64,000 bases of DNA from Bradyrhizobium mercantei. Its GTDB lineage: Bacteria; Pseudomonadota; Alphaproteobacteria; Rhizobiales; Xanthobacteraceae. The notes below the pieces were generated by a model. That model searched no databases and was not told the origin of the DNA. It was given only the letters and a program-made list of their open reading frames with translations. Both the position numbers and the translations under genes were made by a program. The stretch spans positions 504,501 through 568,500 of the forward strand of contig NZ_MKFI01000007.1 of NCBI RefSeq assembly GCF_001982635.1. The letters run 5' to 3'. Shown one piece after another: positions 16,825-26,202 of the stretch; the stretch's first letter is position 1; every line of letters begins with the position of its first letter.

Positions 16825-17687
16825 AGGGAAATTTCGCCTGGCTTGGCCGGGTCGCGCTGACCGCCGTTGCGGTGGTTGCCGCGCTCGCCGTCGCGCGCGC
16901 GCTCTGGGTCTACTACATGGAGTCGCCGTGGACCCGCGACGGCAGAGTCCGTGCCGACGTGGTTCAGGTCGCCCCCGACGTGTCCGGCTTCGTCACCGAC
17001 GTGCTGGTCAAGGACAATCAGCAGGTGCATCGCGGTGACGTCCTGTTCCGGATCGACCGCGCACGCTTTGCGCTGGCATTGCAGCAGGCCGATGCGGCGA
17101 TCGCCGGCCGCCGCGCGACGCTGGATCAGGCCGATTCCGACCTCAAGCGCTACAACTCGCTGACGACCGACGCGGTGTCGCAGCAGAAGCAGGAGCAGGT
17201 GCTGGCCACGCAGCTGCAGGCCAAGGCCGCCTATGATCAGGCGGTCGCCGATCGCGCCGTCGCGCAGCTCAACCTCGATCGCAGCGAGGTGCATGCGTCC
17301 GTCAACGGCACCATCACCAATATGGACCTGCGACCCGGTGCCTATGTCACCGCGGGCAAGGGCGTGATGGCGTTGGTCGATACCGACACGCTGCATGTCG
17401 AGGGCTATTTCGAGGAGACCAAGCTCGCGCGCATTCGCGTCGGCGACAAGGCGCAGGTGCGGCTGATGGGCGAGCCGGTCCGGCTCACCGGACACGTCGA
17501 GAGCATCGCGGCCGGCATCGCGGACCGCGACCGCACCGACGGCGCGAACCTGCTCGCCAACGTCAATCCGACCTTCAGCTGGGTTCGGCTCGCGCAGCGC
17601 GTCCCCGTGCGCATCGCGCTGGATCACCTGCCGGATCGCATCGCGCTGGTCGCCGGCCGTTCGGCGACAGTCGAGATCATGGACTAA
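16821..17687 (+). CDS. HlyD/AaeA-type periplasmic adaptor (membrane fusion protein)
   Basis: A protein of 288 residues. An N-terminal signal anchor (about 7-27) is followed by WTRDGRVRADVVQVAPDVSG, typical of EmrA/AaeA lipoyl halves, then a helical hairpin (about 85-150, ALQQADAAIAGRRATLDQADSD), the second lipoyl half and a beta-barrel (VEGYFEETKLARIRVGDKA). ATG 16821 overlaps the preceding stop (ATGA). It links the FUSC pump to the outer membrane. Confidence 0.92.
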   Translation: MKGNFAWLGRVALTAVAVVAALAVARALWVYYMESPWTRDGRVRADVVQVAPDVSGFVTDVLVKDNQQVHRGDVLFRIDRARFALALQQADAAIAGRRATLDQADSDLKRYNSLTTDAVSQQKQEQVLATQLQAKAAYDQAVADRAVAQLNLDRSEVHASVNGTITNMDLRPGAYVTAGKGVMALVDTDTLHVEGYFEETKLARIRVGDKAQVRLMGEPVRLTGHVESIAAGIADRDRTDGANLLANVNPTFSWVRLAQRVPVRIALDHLPDRIALVAGRSATVEIMD

Positions 17688-17689
17688 AG

Positions 17690-17784
17690 CGCGATGAGAT
17701 TGCGTTGAATCGTCGTCGCGCTTTGGATTCTTGCTTTAGCATGATCTTTTCGGAAAACCGCTTCGCACTTTTCCGGATCATGCC
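17690..17784. repeat. Dispersed intergenic repeat, GGAAAACCGCTTCGCAC type, copy 1
   Basis: This stretch contains ATGATCTTTTCGGAAAACCG then CTTCGCACTTTTCCGGATCAT, a hairpin with near-complementary ends. Bases 17690-17784 closely match 61456-61547. It lies between the efflux operon and the convergent TPR gene and could act as a transcription barrier. Confidence 0.75.
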
Positions 17785-17851
17785 TTAGTGACCCGCCGCG
17801 ACGGCATCAAGCCGGCCGCGCCCTTGCCATGGCGTGCACCGGCCATCGACG

Positions 17852-18721
17852 TTATTGCACGCCGTAACGCGTGAAGTCGTCGCCGATGCCGCTCTGTATG
17901 GCCTTGGCCGCCGCGATGTCGACGTTGCCGCCGGCCTTGTCGCCCTGCTTCAGCTTCGCCAGCCCGCGCCCATAGAGTGCGCTTGCCAGCTTCGGATCGA
18001 TGCGGAGCGCGGAACTATAGTCGTCGATGGCCGCGCCGAGCTGACCGGTCTTGAGATAGATCAGGCCGCGCGAGTCGTAGGTCGCGGCGTTGGCCGGCCC
18101 CGATTGCAGCGCCTTGTTGCAATCCTCCAGTGCCGCCTGCAGCGCGCCGAGGATAGCCCGGCTCCAGCAGCGTCCATTCCACACACCGTCGAGGTTCGGC
18201 TCGAGGCGAATGGCCTGATCGTAGTCCTCCGCTGCGTGGGCATAGTCGCTTTTCTTCAGATAGGCCCCCGCCCGGTTGGCAAAGGCTTCGCCGTAGTTCG
18301 GGTTGAGCTTGATGGCCTGATCGAAAGCGTCGGTCGCGCGATCGTATTCGCGCTTCTTGAAGTAGGCTACGCCGCGGTTGTTGAACGGCTTGGTGTAGGT
18401 CGGGTTGAGCTCGATCGATCGATCGAAATCGCCGATGGCGCGGTCGTAGTCTCCCTTGGCGGCATAGGCGTTGCCGCGATTATTGTAGGCGATCGCGAGG
18501 CCGGCGGGCGTCATGTCCTGCCCCGCATCGATGAGCGTCGTGCACGCACCGATGCGCGCGTCGGCCGGCGTGTGATTGAGGCCGCTGCACAACCCGATGT
18601 CCTTGAGATAGCTGCCCTTGGGCTTTGCGCTCTCCGCGCCGGCCGGCGATGCCGGCAACAGCAGGATGAGAAGCACCGCCGCCAGGCCGCCACTGGCACC
18701 GCTACCTGCACGAGGCTTCAT
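17852..18721 (-). CDS. Secreted TPR-repeat protein
   Basis: A protein of 289 residues with a signal peptide (GLAAVLLILLLPASPAGAES) and at least five TPR units: AIAYNNRGNAYAAKGDYDRA, PFNNRGVAYFKKREYDRA, AFANRAGAYLKKSDYAHA, WSRAILGALQAALEDC and YDSRGLIYLKTGQLGAA. Start 18721 has GGAG 9 bases upstream; the open frame further 5' has no signal peptide in place. It is likely periplasmic, a protein-protein interaction module. It lies 47 bases downstream of the fecR-like gene on the same strand and may be cotranscribed with it. Confidence 0.85.
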   Translation of the reverse strand: MKPRAGSGASGGLAAVLLILLLPASPAGAESAKPKGSYLKDIGLCSGLNHTPADARIGACTTLIDAGQDMTPAGLAIAYNNRGNAYAAKGDYDRAIGDFDRSIELNPTYTKPFNNRGVAYFKKREYDRATDAFDQAIKLNPNYGEAFANRAGAYLKKSDYAHAAEDYDQAIRLEPNLDGVWNGRCWSRAILGALQAALEDCNKALQSGPANAATYDSRGLIYLKTGQLGAAIDDYSSALRIDPKLASALYGRGLAKLKQGDKAGGNVDIAAAKAIQSGIGDDFTRYGVQ

Positions 18722-18767
18722 GTCGAGCTCCGGTTTTGACGATGCACACACACCGGTTTCCGCTCGC

Positions 18768-19424
18768 CTAGCACCCTCGACAGATGTTCGGGTTGAACCT
18801 GTGGTAGGTGTTTTGCTCGCCTTGCGGCGTCGCACGTGTCGCGGGCTTTCTGAGGAGCTTGCTCTTGCCCTCCTCGACGAGCGTCGCAAACTTGACCGTA
18901 CCATCGTCAGATATTTCGATGCGCGGCGTGGTGCCTCGAATTCCCATCGTCGCGGCGGGAGTGTCGATCTTCATGTCGCCGGTCTTGGCGATATTGCCGG
19001 CAACGAAGGTGAACGTGCCGTTGGCCAGCTTGAACAAGGTCGAATTCGACTTGCCGTTCGGGTCGTACACAAACTCGGTCATGGCCATCTTGGCGTTGCT
19101 CGACAGATTGAACGAGGTGCCGTCGGTGAAGTTGATCCCGACGCGACCGTCGGCTCCGGTCTGCACCACATCGCCCAGATAGACGAGGTCACCAACCTTG
19201 GTCTGAGCCTTTTGATCAGCCAGCGCGGCCTGAACGACGACCGCACTCGCATGCTCGATCGTGACCGAGCCGGTGGCAGCGACGACTTTCCCGATCAGCT
19301 TCGCTGACGACTCCTGAACCGCAGGTTCGGCCGGCACGGTTTGCGCCGGTGCCGGACCGGACGCCAGGGTGACGAGCGCCAAAACGAGGCCTGCAAGCAA
19401 TTGAATATTCAAATCGGTACGCAC
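18768..19424 (-). CDS. FecR-domain periplasmic protein
   Basis: A protein of 218 residues with a signal peptide (LLAGLVLALVTLASGPAPAQT). A FecR-type beta domain covers about 40-175: VGDLVYLGDVVQTGADGRVG, FTDGTSFNLSSNAKM and TPAATMGIRGTTPRIEI. It ends with a Cys pair (NICRGC). It is not in an ECF sigma/anti-sigma context, so it is of the stand-alone FecR class often paired with large surface or secreted proteins. It is divergent from the 1409-residue protein, which has its own FecR-like N-terminus. Confidence 0.85.
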   Translation of the reverse strand: MRTDLNIQLLAGLVLALVTLASGPAPAQTVPAEPAVQESSAKLIGKVVAATGSVTIEHASAVVVQAALADQKAQTKVGDLVYLGDVVQTGADGRVGINFTDGTSFNLSSNAKMAMTEFVYDPNGKSNSTLFKLANGTFTFVAGNIAKTGDMKIDTPAATMGIRGTTPRIEISDDGTVKFATLVEEGKSKLLRKPATRATPQGEQNTYHRFNPNICRGC

Positions 19425-19830
19425 GATCCCCTCCCTTTCGAGAAGATCTTGTCGTGTCGCGGCGCGATGGTGACCCGGACCGCCTGCCGAGACCGCAGGA
19501 CCTTGAGTGCCAAACGAGTTGCTGCAAACAGGCCTAAAGGCCTGGTGTAGTTCGATTAAAAATTAATATGTGGACAATCTACTCGGTAAATATACACTAA
19601 ATCTAGTGGGGCCGCACTGGCGATAAAGGACAGCAGCTCTGCCGTTTCCGCAATCGCTCTTTGCAGTACCGGACTTCGATTTTCACGACCTAATTTAGTT
19701 TCAATCGAGACCTTTCGGCGGGCAAGCCTATGGCGGCCAATACGAGGATTTTTCCCTCGTAGAGAGCCAAGCCAGACAAAAAAACTGCGGCATCGCGCCC
19801 CGTTCAAGCTACTCAGCAGGCGAAAAGCCA
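19425..19830. other. Divergent intergenic region, 406 bases
   Basis: This gap lies between the fecR-like gene and the giant repeat-protein gene. It contains an AT-rich stretch at about 19553-19600 that is a likely site for promoters of one or both genes. A 91-codon minus-strand frame (19556-19831) shows no family features and is not called. No tRNA, repeat or clear operator was seen. Confidence 0.5.
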
Positions 19831-22800
19831 ATGTTAGTCGCGTCCGGCGTAGCGTTCGGGGACGCGAGTTCGGCCGTTTTAGGCCGGCTGCCCCGAATGG
19901 TTGGCATTGTTCAGACGGCGATCGGGTGCGGCACCGTCGCGCGCGCGCGCGGCATTGCCGTTCAAGCCGTCGCCGGCGATCCCATTTACCAGGGTGACAC
20001 CGTCGAGGTCGAAGCCGGCGGACAGGTCGATATCCGCCTGATCGATGGCACCTTGCTGAACCTGCCCGCCGGCAGCCGGCTGGAGTTGGGCGATCTGGCC
20101 CGGAACAGCAGCTTGCGGCCGGGCCTTTTCGCGAAAACGAGAAACCTCTTCCGCCTCATTGGCAGCCGGCTGTTGGGATCCGGCATCCTGACGGCGGACA
20201 CGCCTGTTGGCACCCTCAGGGCCAGCGGCCTCGGCATGCTGTCATTCGCCGCACTGACCGTCGCACTGCTGAAGGACGCACAGGCTGCGGAGTCGAACGT
20301 CACGTTCCTTGACGATGACAACATCAACTACAAGGACCTCCATCACGGCGTATTCGAGCTGGTGACCAAGGAAGCGATCCCCCGGCATATCATCGTCGAT
20401 GACCCCGGAGAGACGATCATCCTGAACAAGAGGGGGTCCTCGGTCAGCGTGAGCCATCTCACGAATTCCGCTACCCACATGGAGGAGTTGCGCGAGGCAC
20501 AGCAGGAGACGCTTGCCAATTTCCAGAAGGGAGCGGGATCGAAGGGTTCAGGCATGCCTGCTCTCGACGACCAGCTGATCTTGCAACCGATCAATTTCAT
20601 CCAGCCTGGTTCGCCGCCAATCGTGCAGGATCCGCTTGCGCCGCTGCCGGGGTTCGCCCCCCAGTTCGTAATAACCTTCGAACCACCGCCAGTGCCGCCG
20701 AAGCTGAATCTCGGAACGGCGCCGATCGAGATCGATACGAAGATATTTGACAATTTCGGCTCGTCGAGCGGGACTTTCGCCGCCAGCGGGAGCGGCAAGC
20801 TGACCTTCGGCATCGGCGGTAGCGTGCCGACCAATATCGTCCTGGGGCAAAACACCTACGACGAGGCGAGTACCGGCGAGTTTGGCACGCTTTATCTCAA
20901 CAGCGCGACCGGGGCCTACACTTTCATTCCGAACAATGACGCGATCAACGCGCTGAAGGTCAGCACGATCCAAAGCTTCGTCATCACCGTAGCGGACGGC
21001 GCGCTGTCGGCCAGCGAGAGCTTCAACATCACCATCGACGGGGTCGATGACGCCTCGATCATTTCCGGCGCCAAGGCCGGCTCGGTCGTGGGGGCAGTCG
21101 GCGTCAGCGCCGCCTCGCCCGGCCTGCTCAAGGCGACCGGCCTGCTCACCGACACTGATGTCGACGATCCAGCCAACACCTTCACGGCCGTGAGCACGCC
21201 GACGACCAGCACAGGCGGCTATGGTTCATTCACGCTGACGACGGCCGGTGTTTGGACCTACACCCTCGACAACACCAACAGCTCCGTGCAAGCCCTCAAG
21301 GTCGGCGGTGCGCTGACCGACAGCTTCACGGTAACCACGATCGGCGGTACCCCGCAGACGGTGACGATCGTCGTCAACGGCCCGCTGATCGGGACCAAGG
21401 CGGCTCCGTCGTTGACGTTGAGCGAGACGCATCTGACGGCAACAGCGCTCGACGACAACATCGCCGGCTCGGCGCCGGATGCCGCGTTGACGACGACGTC
21501 GGCCGATTTCTCGACGGCGTTCACCACCGCGCAAGACCTGAATGGTGCCACGGTCAGCTATGCGCTGACGATCAGCGGCGGCAATGGCACGGCGTCGGGG
21601 CTGATCGACTCCCATACCGGCCTTGCCGATGTGCTGGTCCTGAACGGCAATACGATCGAAGGCCATGTCGGCTCCATCGGCGGCACGCTGGCATTCACCA
21701 TCACGGTCGATCCCGTCACGGGCCTCGTGACCTTCGTCGAGCACCGGGCGGTGGAGCAGCCGCAGGGGACCAGCCCGGACGGTGGCGAAGGCTTGTCGCT
21801 CGGAGTCGGCCTCGTCAACCTGATTGCAACCGTCACGGAGCAGGACGGGGATTTCCAGAGTGCGAGCATTGACCTCGGCAAGCAGCTGACCATCACGGAC
21901 GACGGCCCGAGTATCAAGGCGAATGGCACGCTCCCGTCGCTGTCGCTGAGCGAGACGCATCTGACCGCGACGGCGCTCGACGACAACATCGCGGGGTCTG
22001 CGCCGGATGCCGCGCTGATGACGAAGTCGGCCGATTTCTCGACGGCATTCAGCTCGGTTCAAGGCGCGGATGGCGCGACGATCAAGTATGCGCTGGCGAT
22101 CACCGGCGGCAACGGCACGGCGTCAGGTCTGATCGATTCGCACACCGGCCTCGCCGACATTCTGGTCCTGAACGGCAACACGATCGAGGGCCATGTCGGC
22201 ACCGCCAACGGCACGCTGGCGTTCACCATCGCGCTCGATCCGGCTACGGGGTACGTGACCTTCACCGATTACCGGCCGGTCAAGCAGCCGCTCGGCACCG
22301 ACCCGGACAGCGGCGAAGCCGTGTCGCTTGCGGCTGGCATCGTAAGCCTGACTGCAACGATCACGGACAAGGACGGCGACTTCCAGAACGCGAGCGTGGA
22401 CCTCGGCAAGCAATTGAGCATCACGGACGACGGCCCGTGCATCAAGCCAAGTTATGATGTGCCGTCGCTGACGCTGAGCGAGACGCATCTGACGGCAACG
22501 GCGCTGGACGATTGCGTTGCCGGTTCAATGCCGGACGCGGCGCTGACAACGACGTCGGCTGATTTCTCGACGGCATTCGTCTCGAAACAAGGCGCCGACG
22601 GTGCGACCATCGGCTACGCGCTGAAGATCACCGGCGGCAACTGCACCGCGTCGGGGCTGATCGATTCGGAAACCGGCTGCGCTGACGTGCTGGTTCTGAA
22701 CGGCAACACCATCGAAGGCCATGTCGGTTCGGCAAGCGGAAAGCTGGCCTTCAGCATCGCGCTCGATCCAGCCACGGGATACGTCACTTTCACCGAGTAT

Positions 22801-24060
22801 CGTGCGGTGGAGCATCCGCTCTGCGCCGACAGCGTGGCGTTGAACGCCGGCGTTGTGGATCTGGTCGCCACCATCACGGACAAAGACGGCGACTTCCAGA
22901 GCGCCTGCATCGATCTCGGCAAGCAACTGGCGATCACGGACGATAGCCCGACGATTGGCGGCTTCACCAAGGTTCTCGTTCCCGATCAGGACAATCAGGT
23001 CGCGACCGGGACTTACGACATCAATTTCGGCGCTGACGGTAACGCCGGCATGTTCGTTGCCATCCACGATGGTGCGGTGGGCGATACAGGATACAATCTG
23101 GCCACGTGCCACCTGGGCGACGGCATCACCTCGGTACAGGTCACCGGAAATGGCGACTACTTCACGTTCTACTATTCGACCCACGAGGTGGGCGGCGGCG
23201 TCGAACTGGACGCCTATCATACGGATTGCAATGGCACCCTGACCGATCCTTACTTCAAGTTGCTGATCGATCCGGACGGGACTTTCTGCTTTGATCTCAA
23301 GAGCGTCGATCTGGTGAAGGGCGCCACCGTGACCGGCGCCGATTTCGGCGCTTCGGGCAGCGGCACGCCGTCACTGACGTCCGCGGACGGACAACTCGTG
23401 ATCACCGGCTCCAACTGCGGCCAACCCGCCGATGTCAAGGCTTCCGGCAACGGTATCGCGGTTGGCGACTACGGTCTGCAAATGGACCCGGCCGAGCAGT
23501 TGAACCTCGCCTTCTCCGAGAAGCAGTCGCAAGTCGGCTTGGCCCTCACGCAATGGCAGGGCCAGGGCGCGGCAAGCGTGACCTTCAAGGTTCTCGACGG
23601 CAGCGCCGACGTTCACGACTTCAACATCTGCATCCCCAAGCCATACGGCGGCGGCAATGCCGACATCGTGGTGCAGGAAACGTCGAATGCTTCACTGATC
23701 AACACCTATAGCTTTGACAACGCGACGTCGACGTACACGCTCTACGTTGGAAAGGCGTTCAATCAGCTCCAGGTCGACTACGATCAGGCGGCCGGTGGAA
23801 ACGCCACCTTCACGGTCAACAACATCACTTATAACGAGAAGACGACGTTCCCGAGCACCGACCTCCTGTTCGACGTGTCCGCCTTCGACAAGGATGGTGA
23901 TTCAGCGACGACCTGCTTACAGGTCGACATCCAATGCCCCGCGCCCGGGCCAGCGGCGCCCGCCTTCATATTTGCGGCCCCCCTGGAAAGCGCGGCGATG
24001 GCCGGCACCAGCGTCGTTTCAGATCAGGTCACGCATATCCAGCACGATCTGATCATGTAA
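19831..24060 (+). CDS. Giant FecR/VCBS/DUF5801-type repeat protein, probably exported
   Basis: A protein of 1409 residues. A FecR-like domain (about 45-130, GDPIYQGDTVEVEAGGQVDI) is followed by two VCBS-like cadherin folds (about 315-410, 420-515), then three 176-residue repeats opening SLTLSETHLTATALDD at about 528, 704 and 880 (DNA period exactly 528 bp twice), and a unique C-terminal region. There is no classical signal peptide and no GGxGxD RTX nonapeptides, so type I secretion is possible but unproved. Only one Cys occurs in residues 1-869, against thirteen after that, which is odd for this class. The ATG follows AGCAGG. Homologues are adhesin-like. Confidence 0.85.
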   Translation: MLVASGVAFGDASSAVLGRLPRMVGIVQTAIGCGTVARARGIAVQAVAGDPIYQGDTVEVEAGGQVDIRLIDGTLLNLPAGSRLELGDLARNSSLRPGLFAKTRNLFRLIGSRLLGSGILTADTPVGTLRASGLGMLSFAALTVALLKDAQAAESNVTFLDDDNINYKDLHHGVFELVTKEAIPRHIIVDDPGETIILNKRGSSVSVSHLTNSATHMEELREAQQETLANFQKGAGSKGSGMPALDDQLILQPINFIQPGSPPIVQDPLAPLPGFAPQFVITFEPPPVPPKLNLGTAPIEIDTKIFDNFGSSSGTFAASGSGKLTFGIGGSVPTNIVLGQNTYDEASTGEFGTLYLNSATGAYTFIPNNDAINALKVSTIQSFVITVADGALSASESFNITIDGVDDASIISGAKAGSVVGAVGVSAASPGLLKATGLLTDTDVDDPANTFTAVSTPTTSTGGYGSFTLTTAGVWTYTLDNTNSSVQALKVGGALTDSFTVTTIGGTPQTVTIVVNGPLIGTKAAPSLTLSETHLTATALDDNIAGSAPDAALTTTSADFSTAFTTAQDLNGATVSYALTISGGNGTASGLIDSHTGLADVLVLNGNTIEGHVGSIGGTLAFTITVDPVTGLVTFVEHRAVEQPQGTSPDGGEGLSLGVGLVNLIATVTEQDGDFQSASIDLGKQLTITDDGPSIKANGTLPSLSLSETHLTATALDDNIAGSAPDAALMTKSADFSTAFSSVQGADGATIKYALAITGGNGTASGLIDSHTGLADILVLNGNTIEGHVGTANGTLAFTIALDPATGYVTFTDYRPVKQPLGTDPDSGEAVSLAAGIVSLTATITDKDGDFQNASVDLGKQLSITDDGPCIKPSYDVPSLTLSETHLTATALDDCVAGSMPDAALTTTSADFSTAFVSKQGADGATIGYALKITGGNCTASGLIDSETGCADVLVLNGNTIEGHVGSASGKLAFSIALDPATGYVTFTEYRAVEHPLCADSVALNAGVVDLVATITDKDGDFQSACIDLGKQLAITDDSPTIGGFTKVLVPDQDNQVATGTYDINFGADGNAGMFVAIHDGAVGDTGYNLATCHLGDGITSVQVTGNGDYFTFYYSTHEVGGGVELDAYHTDCNGTLTDPYFKLLIDPDGTFCFDLKSVDLVKGATVTGADFGASGSGTPSLTSADGQLVITGSNCGQPADVKASGNGIAVGDYGLQMDPAEQLNLAFSEKQSQVGLALTQWQGQGAASVTFKVLDGSADVHDFNICIPKPYGGGNADIVVQETSNASLINTYSFDNATSTYTLYVGKAFNQLQVDYDQAAGGNATFTVNNITYNEKTTFPSTDLLFDVSAFDKDGDSATTCLQVDIQCPAPGPAAPAFIFAAPLESAAMAGTSVVSDQVTHIQHDLIM
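21412..22960 (+). repeat. Three tandem 528-bp coding repeats
   Basis: Repeat units begin at 21412, 21940 and 22468 within the giant gene, spaced exactly 528 bp, and the third is 15 bp shorter internally. Units share LSETHLTATALDD, SADFSTAF, GLIDS.TG.AD.LVLNGNTIEGHVG and DLGKQL.ITDD. The third unit carries Cys at positions that are Gly, Leu, Ser or Asn in the other two. Confidence 0.9.
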
Positions 24061-24081
24061 CGCCGTGAAGCGTAACCGAGG

Positions 24082-24116
24082 TCCCGGCCCGCGTCGGACC
24101 TTGACGCGGGCCGGGA
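24082..24116. terminator. Strong hairpin between convergent genes
   Basis: TCCCGGCCCGCGTC (24082-24095) and its exact complement (24103-24116) enclose a 7-base loop. It sits 22 bases after the giant gene's stop and 13 bases from the end of the convergent phosphoesterase gene. There is no T-run, so it is either a Rho-assisted or a bidirectional barrier. Confidence 0.55.
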
Positions 24117-24128
24117 TGATCTCGCGTA

Positions 24129-25898
24129 TCAGTGCCAGCCCTCGCCGGCCTTCAGCGCCGCCGACAGGCTGCGCACCGGGCGCGTCACCAGCGGATCGAG
24201 ATCGAAGCGCTTCTCGAGCATCTTGAGGATCGACGTGGTGTCGAAATCCTCATGCGCGACGCCCGACTTGTTGAAGCGCTTGGCGATCAGCAGCGCCGGA
24301 ATGCGGGTGCCCGGGCCCCACTGGTCCGCGGCCTTGGCTTCGGCGCCATGACGGTTGTGCGGCGGCGGCGGAACGTGATCCCACTGTCCACCGAACTCGT
24401 CATAGGTGATGACGATCAGCGTGTCCTTGCCATCCGGCCCTTCGACGATCGCCTTGACGAGATCGACGAGATGCTGGCTGCCTTCGGACTCGCTGGTGTA
24501 GCCCGGATGCTCGTTCTCTTCGCCGATCGGCTTGATGAAGCTGACCTGCTTCAGCCGGCCGTTCTTGGCCGCCTGGATGAACTCCGCCTCGTCCTTCAGG
24601 TGATCCCTGCGGGCCTGCGTTCCCGGCGCGTAATTGGCGAAGTAGTTGAGCGCCTGATGGTGGAACTGGAAGTCCACGTCGGGGCAGTTCGGGAACACTG
24701 CATTGGCGTTGTGGTTCGGATCGGTGCAGGTGGTGCCGTTGCCGTTGGTCCAGCCGGACGCGCCGACGTCGCCGTTGGCGTTCGACCAGCCGCCCGAATA
24801 CCAGGCCCAGTCAACGTGCTTGGCCGACAGCCGATCGCCGATGTTCGGCGTGTGCAGCGGCGGCAGACGCTTGATGTCCGGGGTGCCCGGGGAAAAGGGC
24901 TGGTAGGTCGGCTGCGTGGTGTTGACGGCAAAGTCGCCGCAGGCGAGGCCGGCCGGCAGACCGGACTGGGTGCACTTGGCGGTCAGCTGCGCGTCCTTCA
25001 CCGTGGAGACCGGCGTGTAGAGCGGCGTGCTGGTCGGCATGCCGTTGGCATCGACGATCGAGTGGAAGTCGTTGGCGCTGCCGTCGTTCAAGGCGCCGAC
25101 GAACTGCGGCGCCGCGGCCGCGACCAGGAACTGGTGGTTGAGGAACGAACCACCAAACGCACCCTGGAAGAAGCTGTCGGCGATCACGTAGTTCGGCGCG
25201 CTGTGGCCGTGGAGATAGGTGTAGATGGGCAGCTTCTTGGTGTCGTAGTAGCCCATCACCAGACCCGAAGCATCGCTGCCGGTCACGTAGCGGTTCTGCC
25301 GGCCACCGTTGAGCTGGTACTGCTCGCTGTAGAAGCGATGCACGATGTCCTCGGTGCAGCCGCCGGGCGCGCCGGTGCCGTTGAGGAAGCCGTGCGCCGC
25401 AAAAGCGCCGAGCGGCTTCGGACAGGTGGTCGCCGAGGTCGGAATGAAGTCGTTGATCTCGAACGGCTTGTTCTTGAACGCGCTGAGGATCGCAACCGAG
25501 CCCGTGTTGTCGGTGCAGCTCGTCGGCTGCGGTGACGGCGAGGTCAGGTTGACGTCGTTCTGCAACAGACAGCCAAAGACGGTCTGATTGTCCTGCCGGA
25601 CCTGCAGCGTATGCGCCTGATCGGCGTCGGAGGTGCCGTTGATCCGGTCACGGCCGACATCGCCCCAGTGCCCGTAGAGGTTATCGAAGCTGTGGTTTTC
25701 CTGATAGATGACGACGATGTGCTTGTACTGATGCACGCCTTCATGGCCGCGATCCCGCAGGTCACGCAGCTCGTCACGCACCTCGTGCTTGAACTCATCA
25801 ACGATCTTTTCGACCAAATTCTCGGCGTTTGCCACCGGTGAGACGGCAACGGCGCCAGCAACAACTGCGAGCGCCGGAATGGCTCCCCAAAGCCGCAT
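24129..25898 (-). CDS. Exported phosphoesterase (phospholipase C / acid phosphatase family)
   Basis: A protein of 589 residues with a signal peptide ending ANA-EN (about 26). The phosphoesterase-family nucleophile region reads YKHIVVIYQENHSFDNLYGH (about 58-77), and the second metal motif is LIVITYDEFGGQWDHVPPP (about 470-490). The family hydrolyses phosphoesters (phosphatidylcholine, phosphomonoesters) and includes PlcC/AcpA types. CAGGAGAG precedes ATG 25898. A second member lies at 28445-30499. It is probably periplasmic or released by the nearby type II secretion system. Confidence 0.88.
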   Translation of the reverse strand: MRLWGAIPALAVVAGAVAVSPVANAENLVEKIVDEFKHEVRDELRDLRDRGHEGVHQYKHIVVIYQENHSFDNLYGHWGDVGRDRINGTSDADQAHTLQVRQDNQTVFGCLLQNDVNLTSPSPQPTSCTDNTGSVAILSAFKNKPFEINDFIPTSATTCPKPLGAFAAHGFLNGTGAPGGCTEDIVHRFYSEQYQLNGGRQNRYVTGSDASGLVMGYYDTKKLPIYTYLHGHSAPNYVIADSFFQGAFGGSFLNHQFLVAAAAPQFVGALNDGSANDFHSIVDANGMPTSTPLYTPVSTVKDAQLTAKCTQSGLPAGLACGDFAVNTTQPTYQPFSPGTPDIKRLPPLHTPNIGDRLSAKHVDWAWYSGGWSNANGDVGASGWTNGNGTTCTDPNHNANAVFPNCPDVDFQFHHQALNYFANYAPGTQARRDHLKDEAEFIQAAKNGRLKQVSFIKPIGEENEHPGYTSESEGSQHLVDLVKAIVEGPDGKDTLIVITYDEFGGQWDHVPPPPHNRHGAEAKAADQWGPGTRIPALLIAKRFNKSGVAHEDFDTTSILKMLEKRFDLDPLVTRPVRSLSAALKAGEGWH

Positions 25899-26133
25899 AG
25901 TGCTCTCCTGATTTCAGAAAGAAATAGAAATGGAGTTACACGCTATGCAAAACACATTTCGCTGGGATGACTGTTTTTCGACGCGCGCACGAACGCATCA
26001 CGAAGCGCTTTCGCGCCGATAAAGTTTTGGCCGAATGAGACGTGCAGATCGGTTTCTGCTTCGTTGCCGTCATCAAACCGCAATCAACCGTCGTCTATCC
26101 AAACAGATGGTCATTGATCCTGCCGACAGGAAA

Positions 26134-26151
26134 CTGTCACCTCGGTGACAT
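26134..26151 (+). promoter_or_regulatory. Palindromic / Pho-box-like site
   Basis: CTGTCAC-ctcg-GTGACAT lies in the 304-base region shared by the divergent phosphoesterase and di-heme genes. It contains a TGTCACC-TC-GGTGACA inverted repeat (26135-26150) and matches the direct-repeat alphaproteobacterial Pho box (CTGTCAT-N4-CTGTCAT) with a good first half and a weaker second half. Nothing else was recognised in this gap. Confidence 0.4.
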
Positions 26152-26202
26152 CTTCCGTCGCGCGGCAGCGCATATGCATTGTGACAGGGGCGTTTTCTCG
26201 CA

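Noticed and set aside
19556..19831. 91-codon minus-strand frame between the fecR-like and giant genes
   Set aside because: No family pattern, biased toward Arg/Ser as in antisense frames, and it fills the region needed for divergent promoters.
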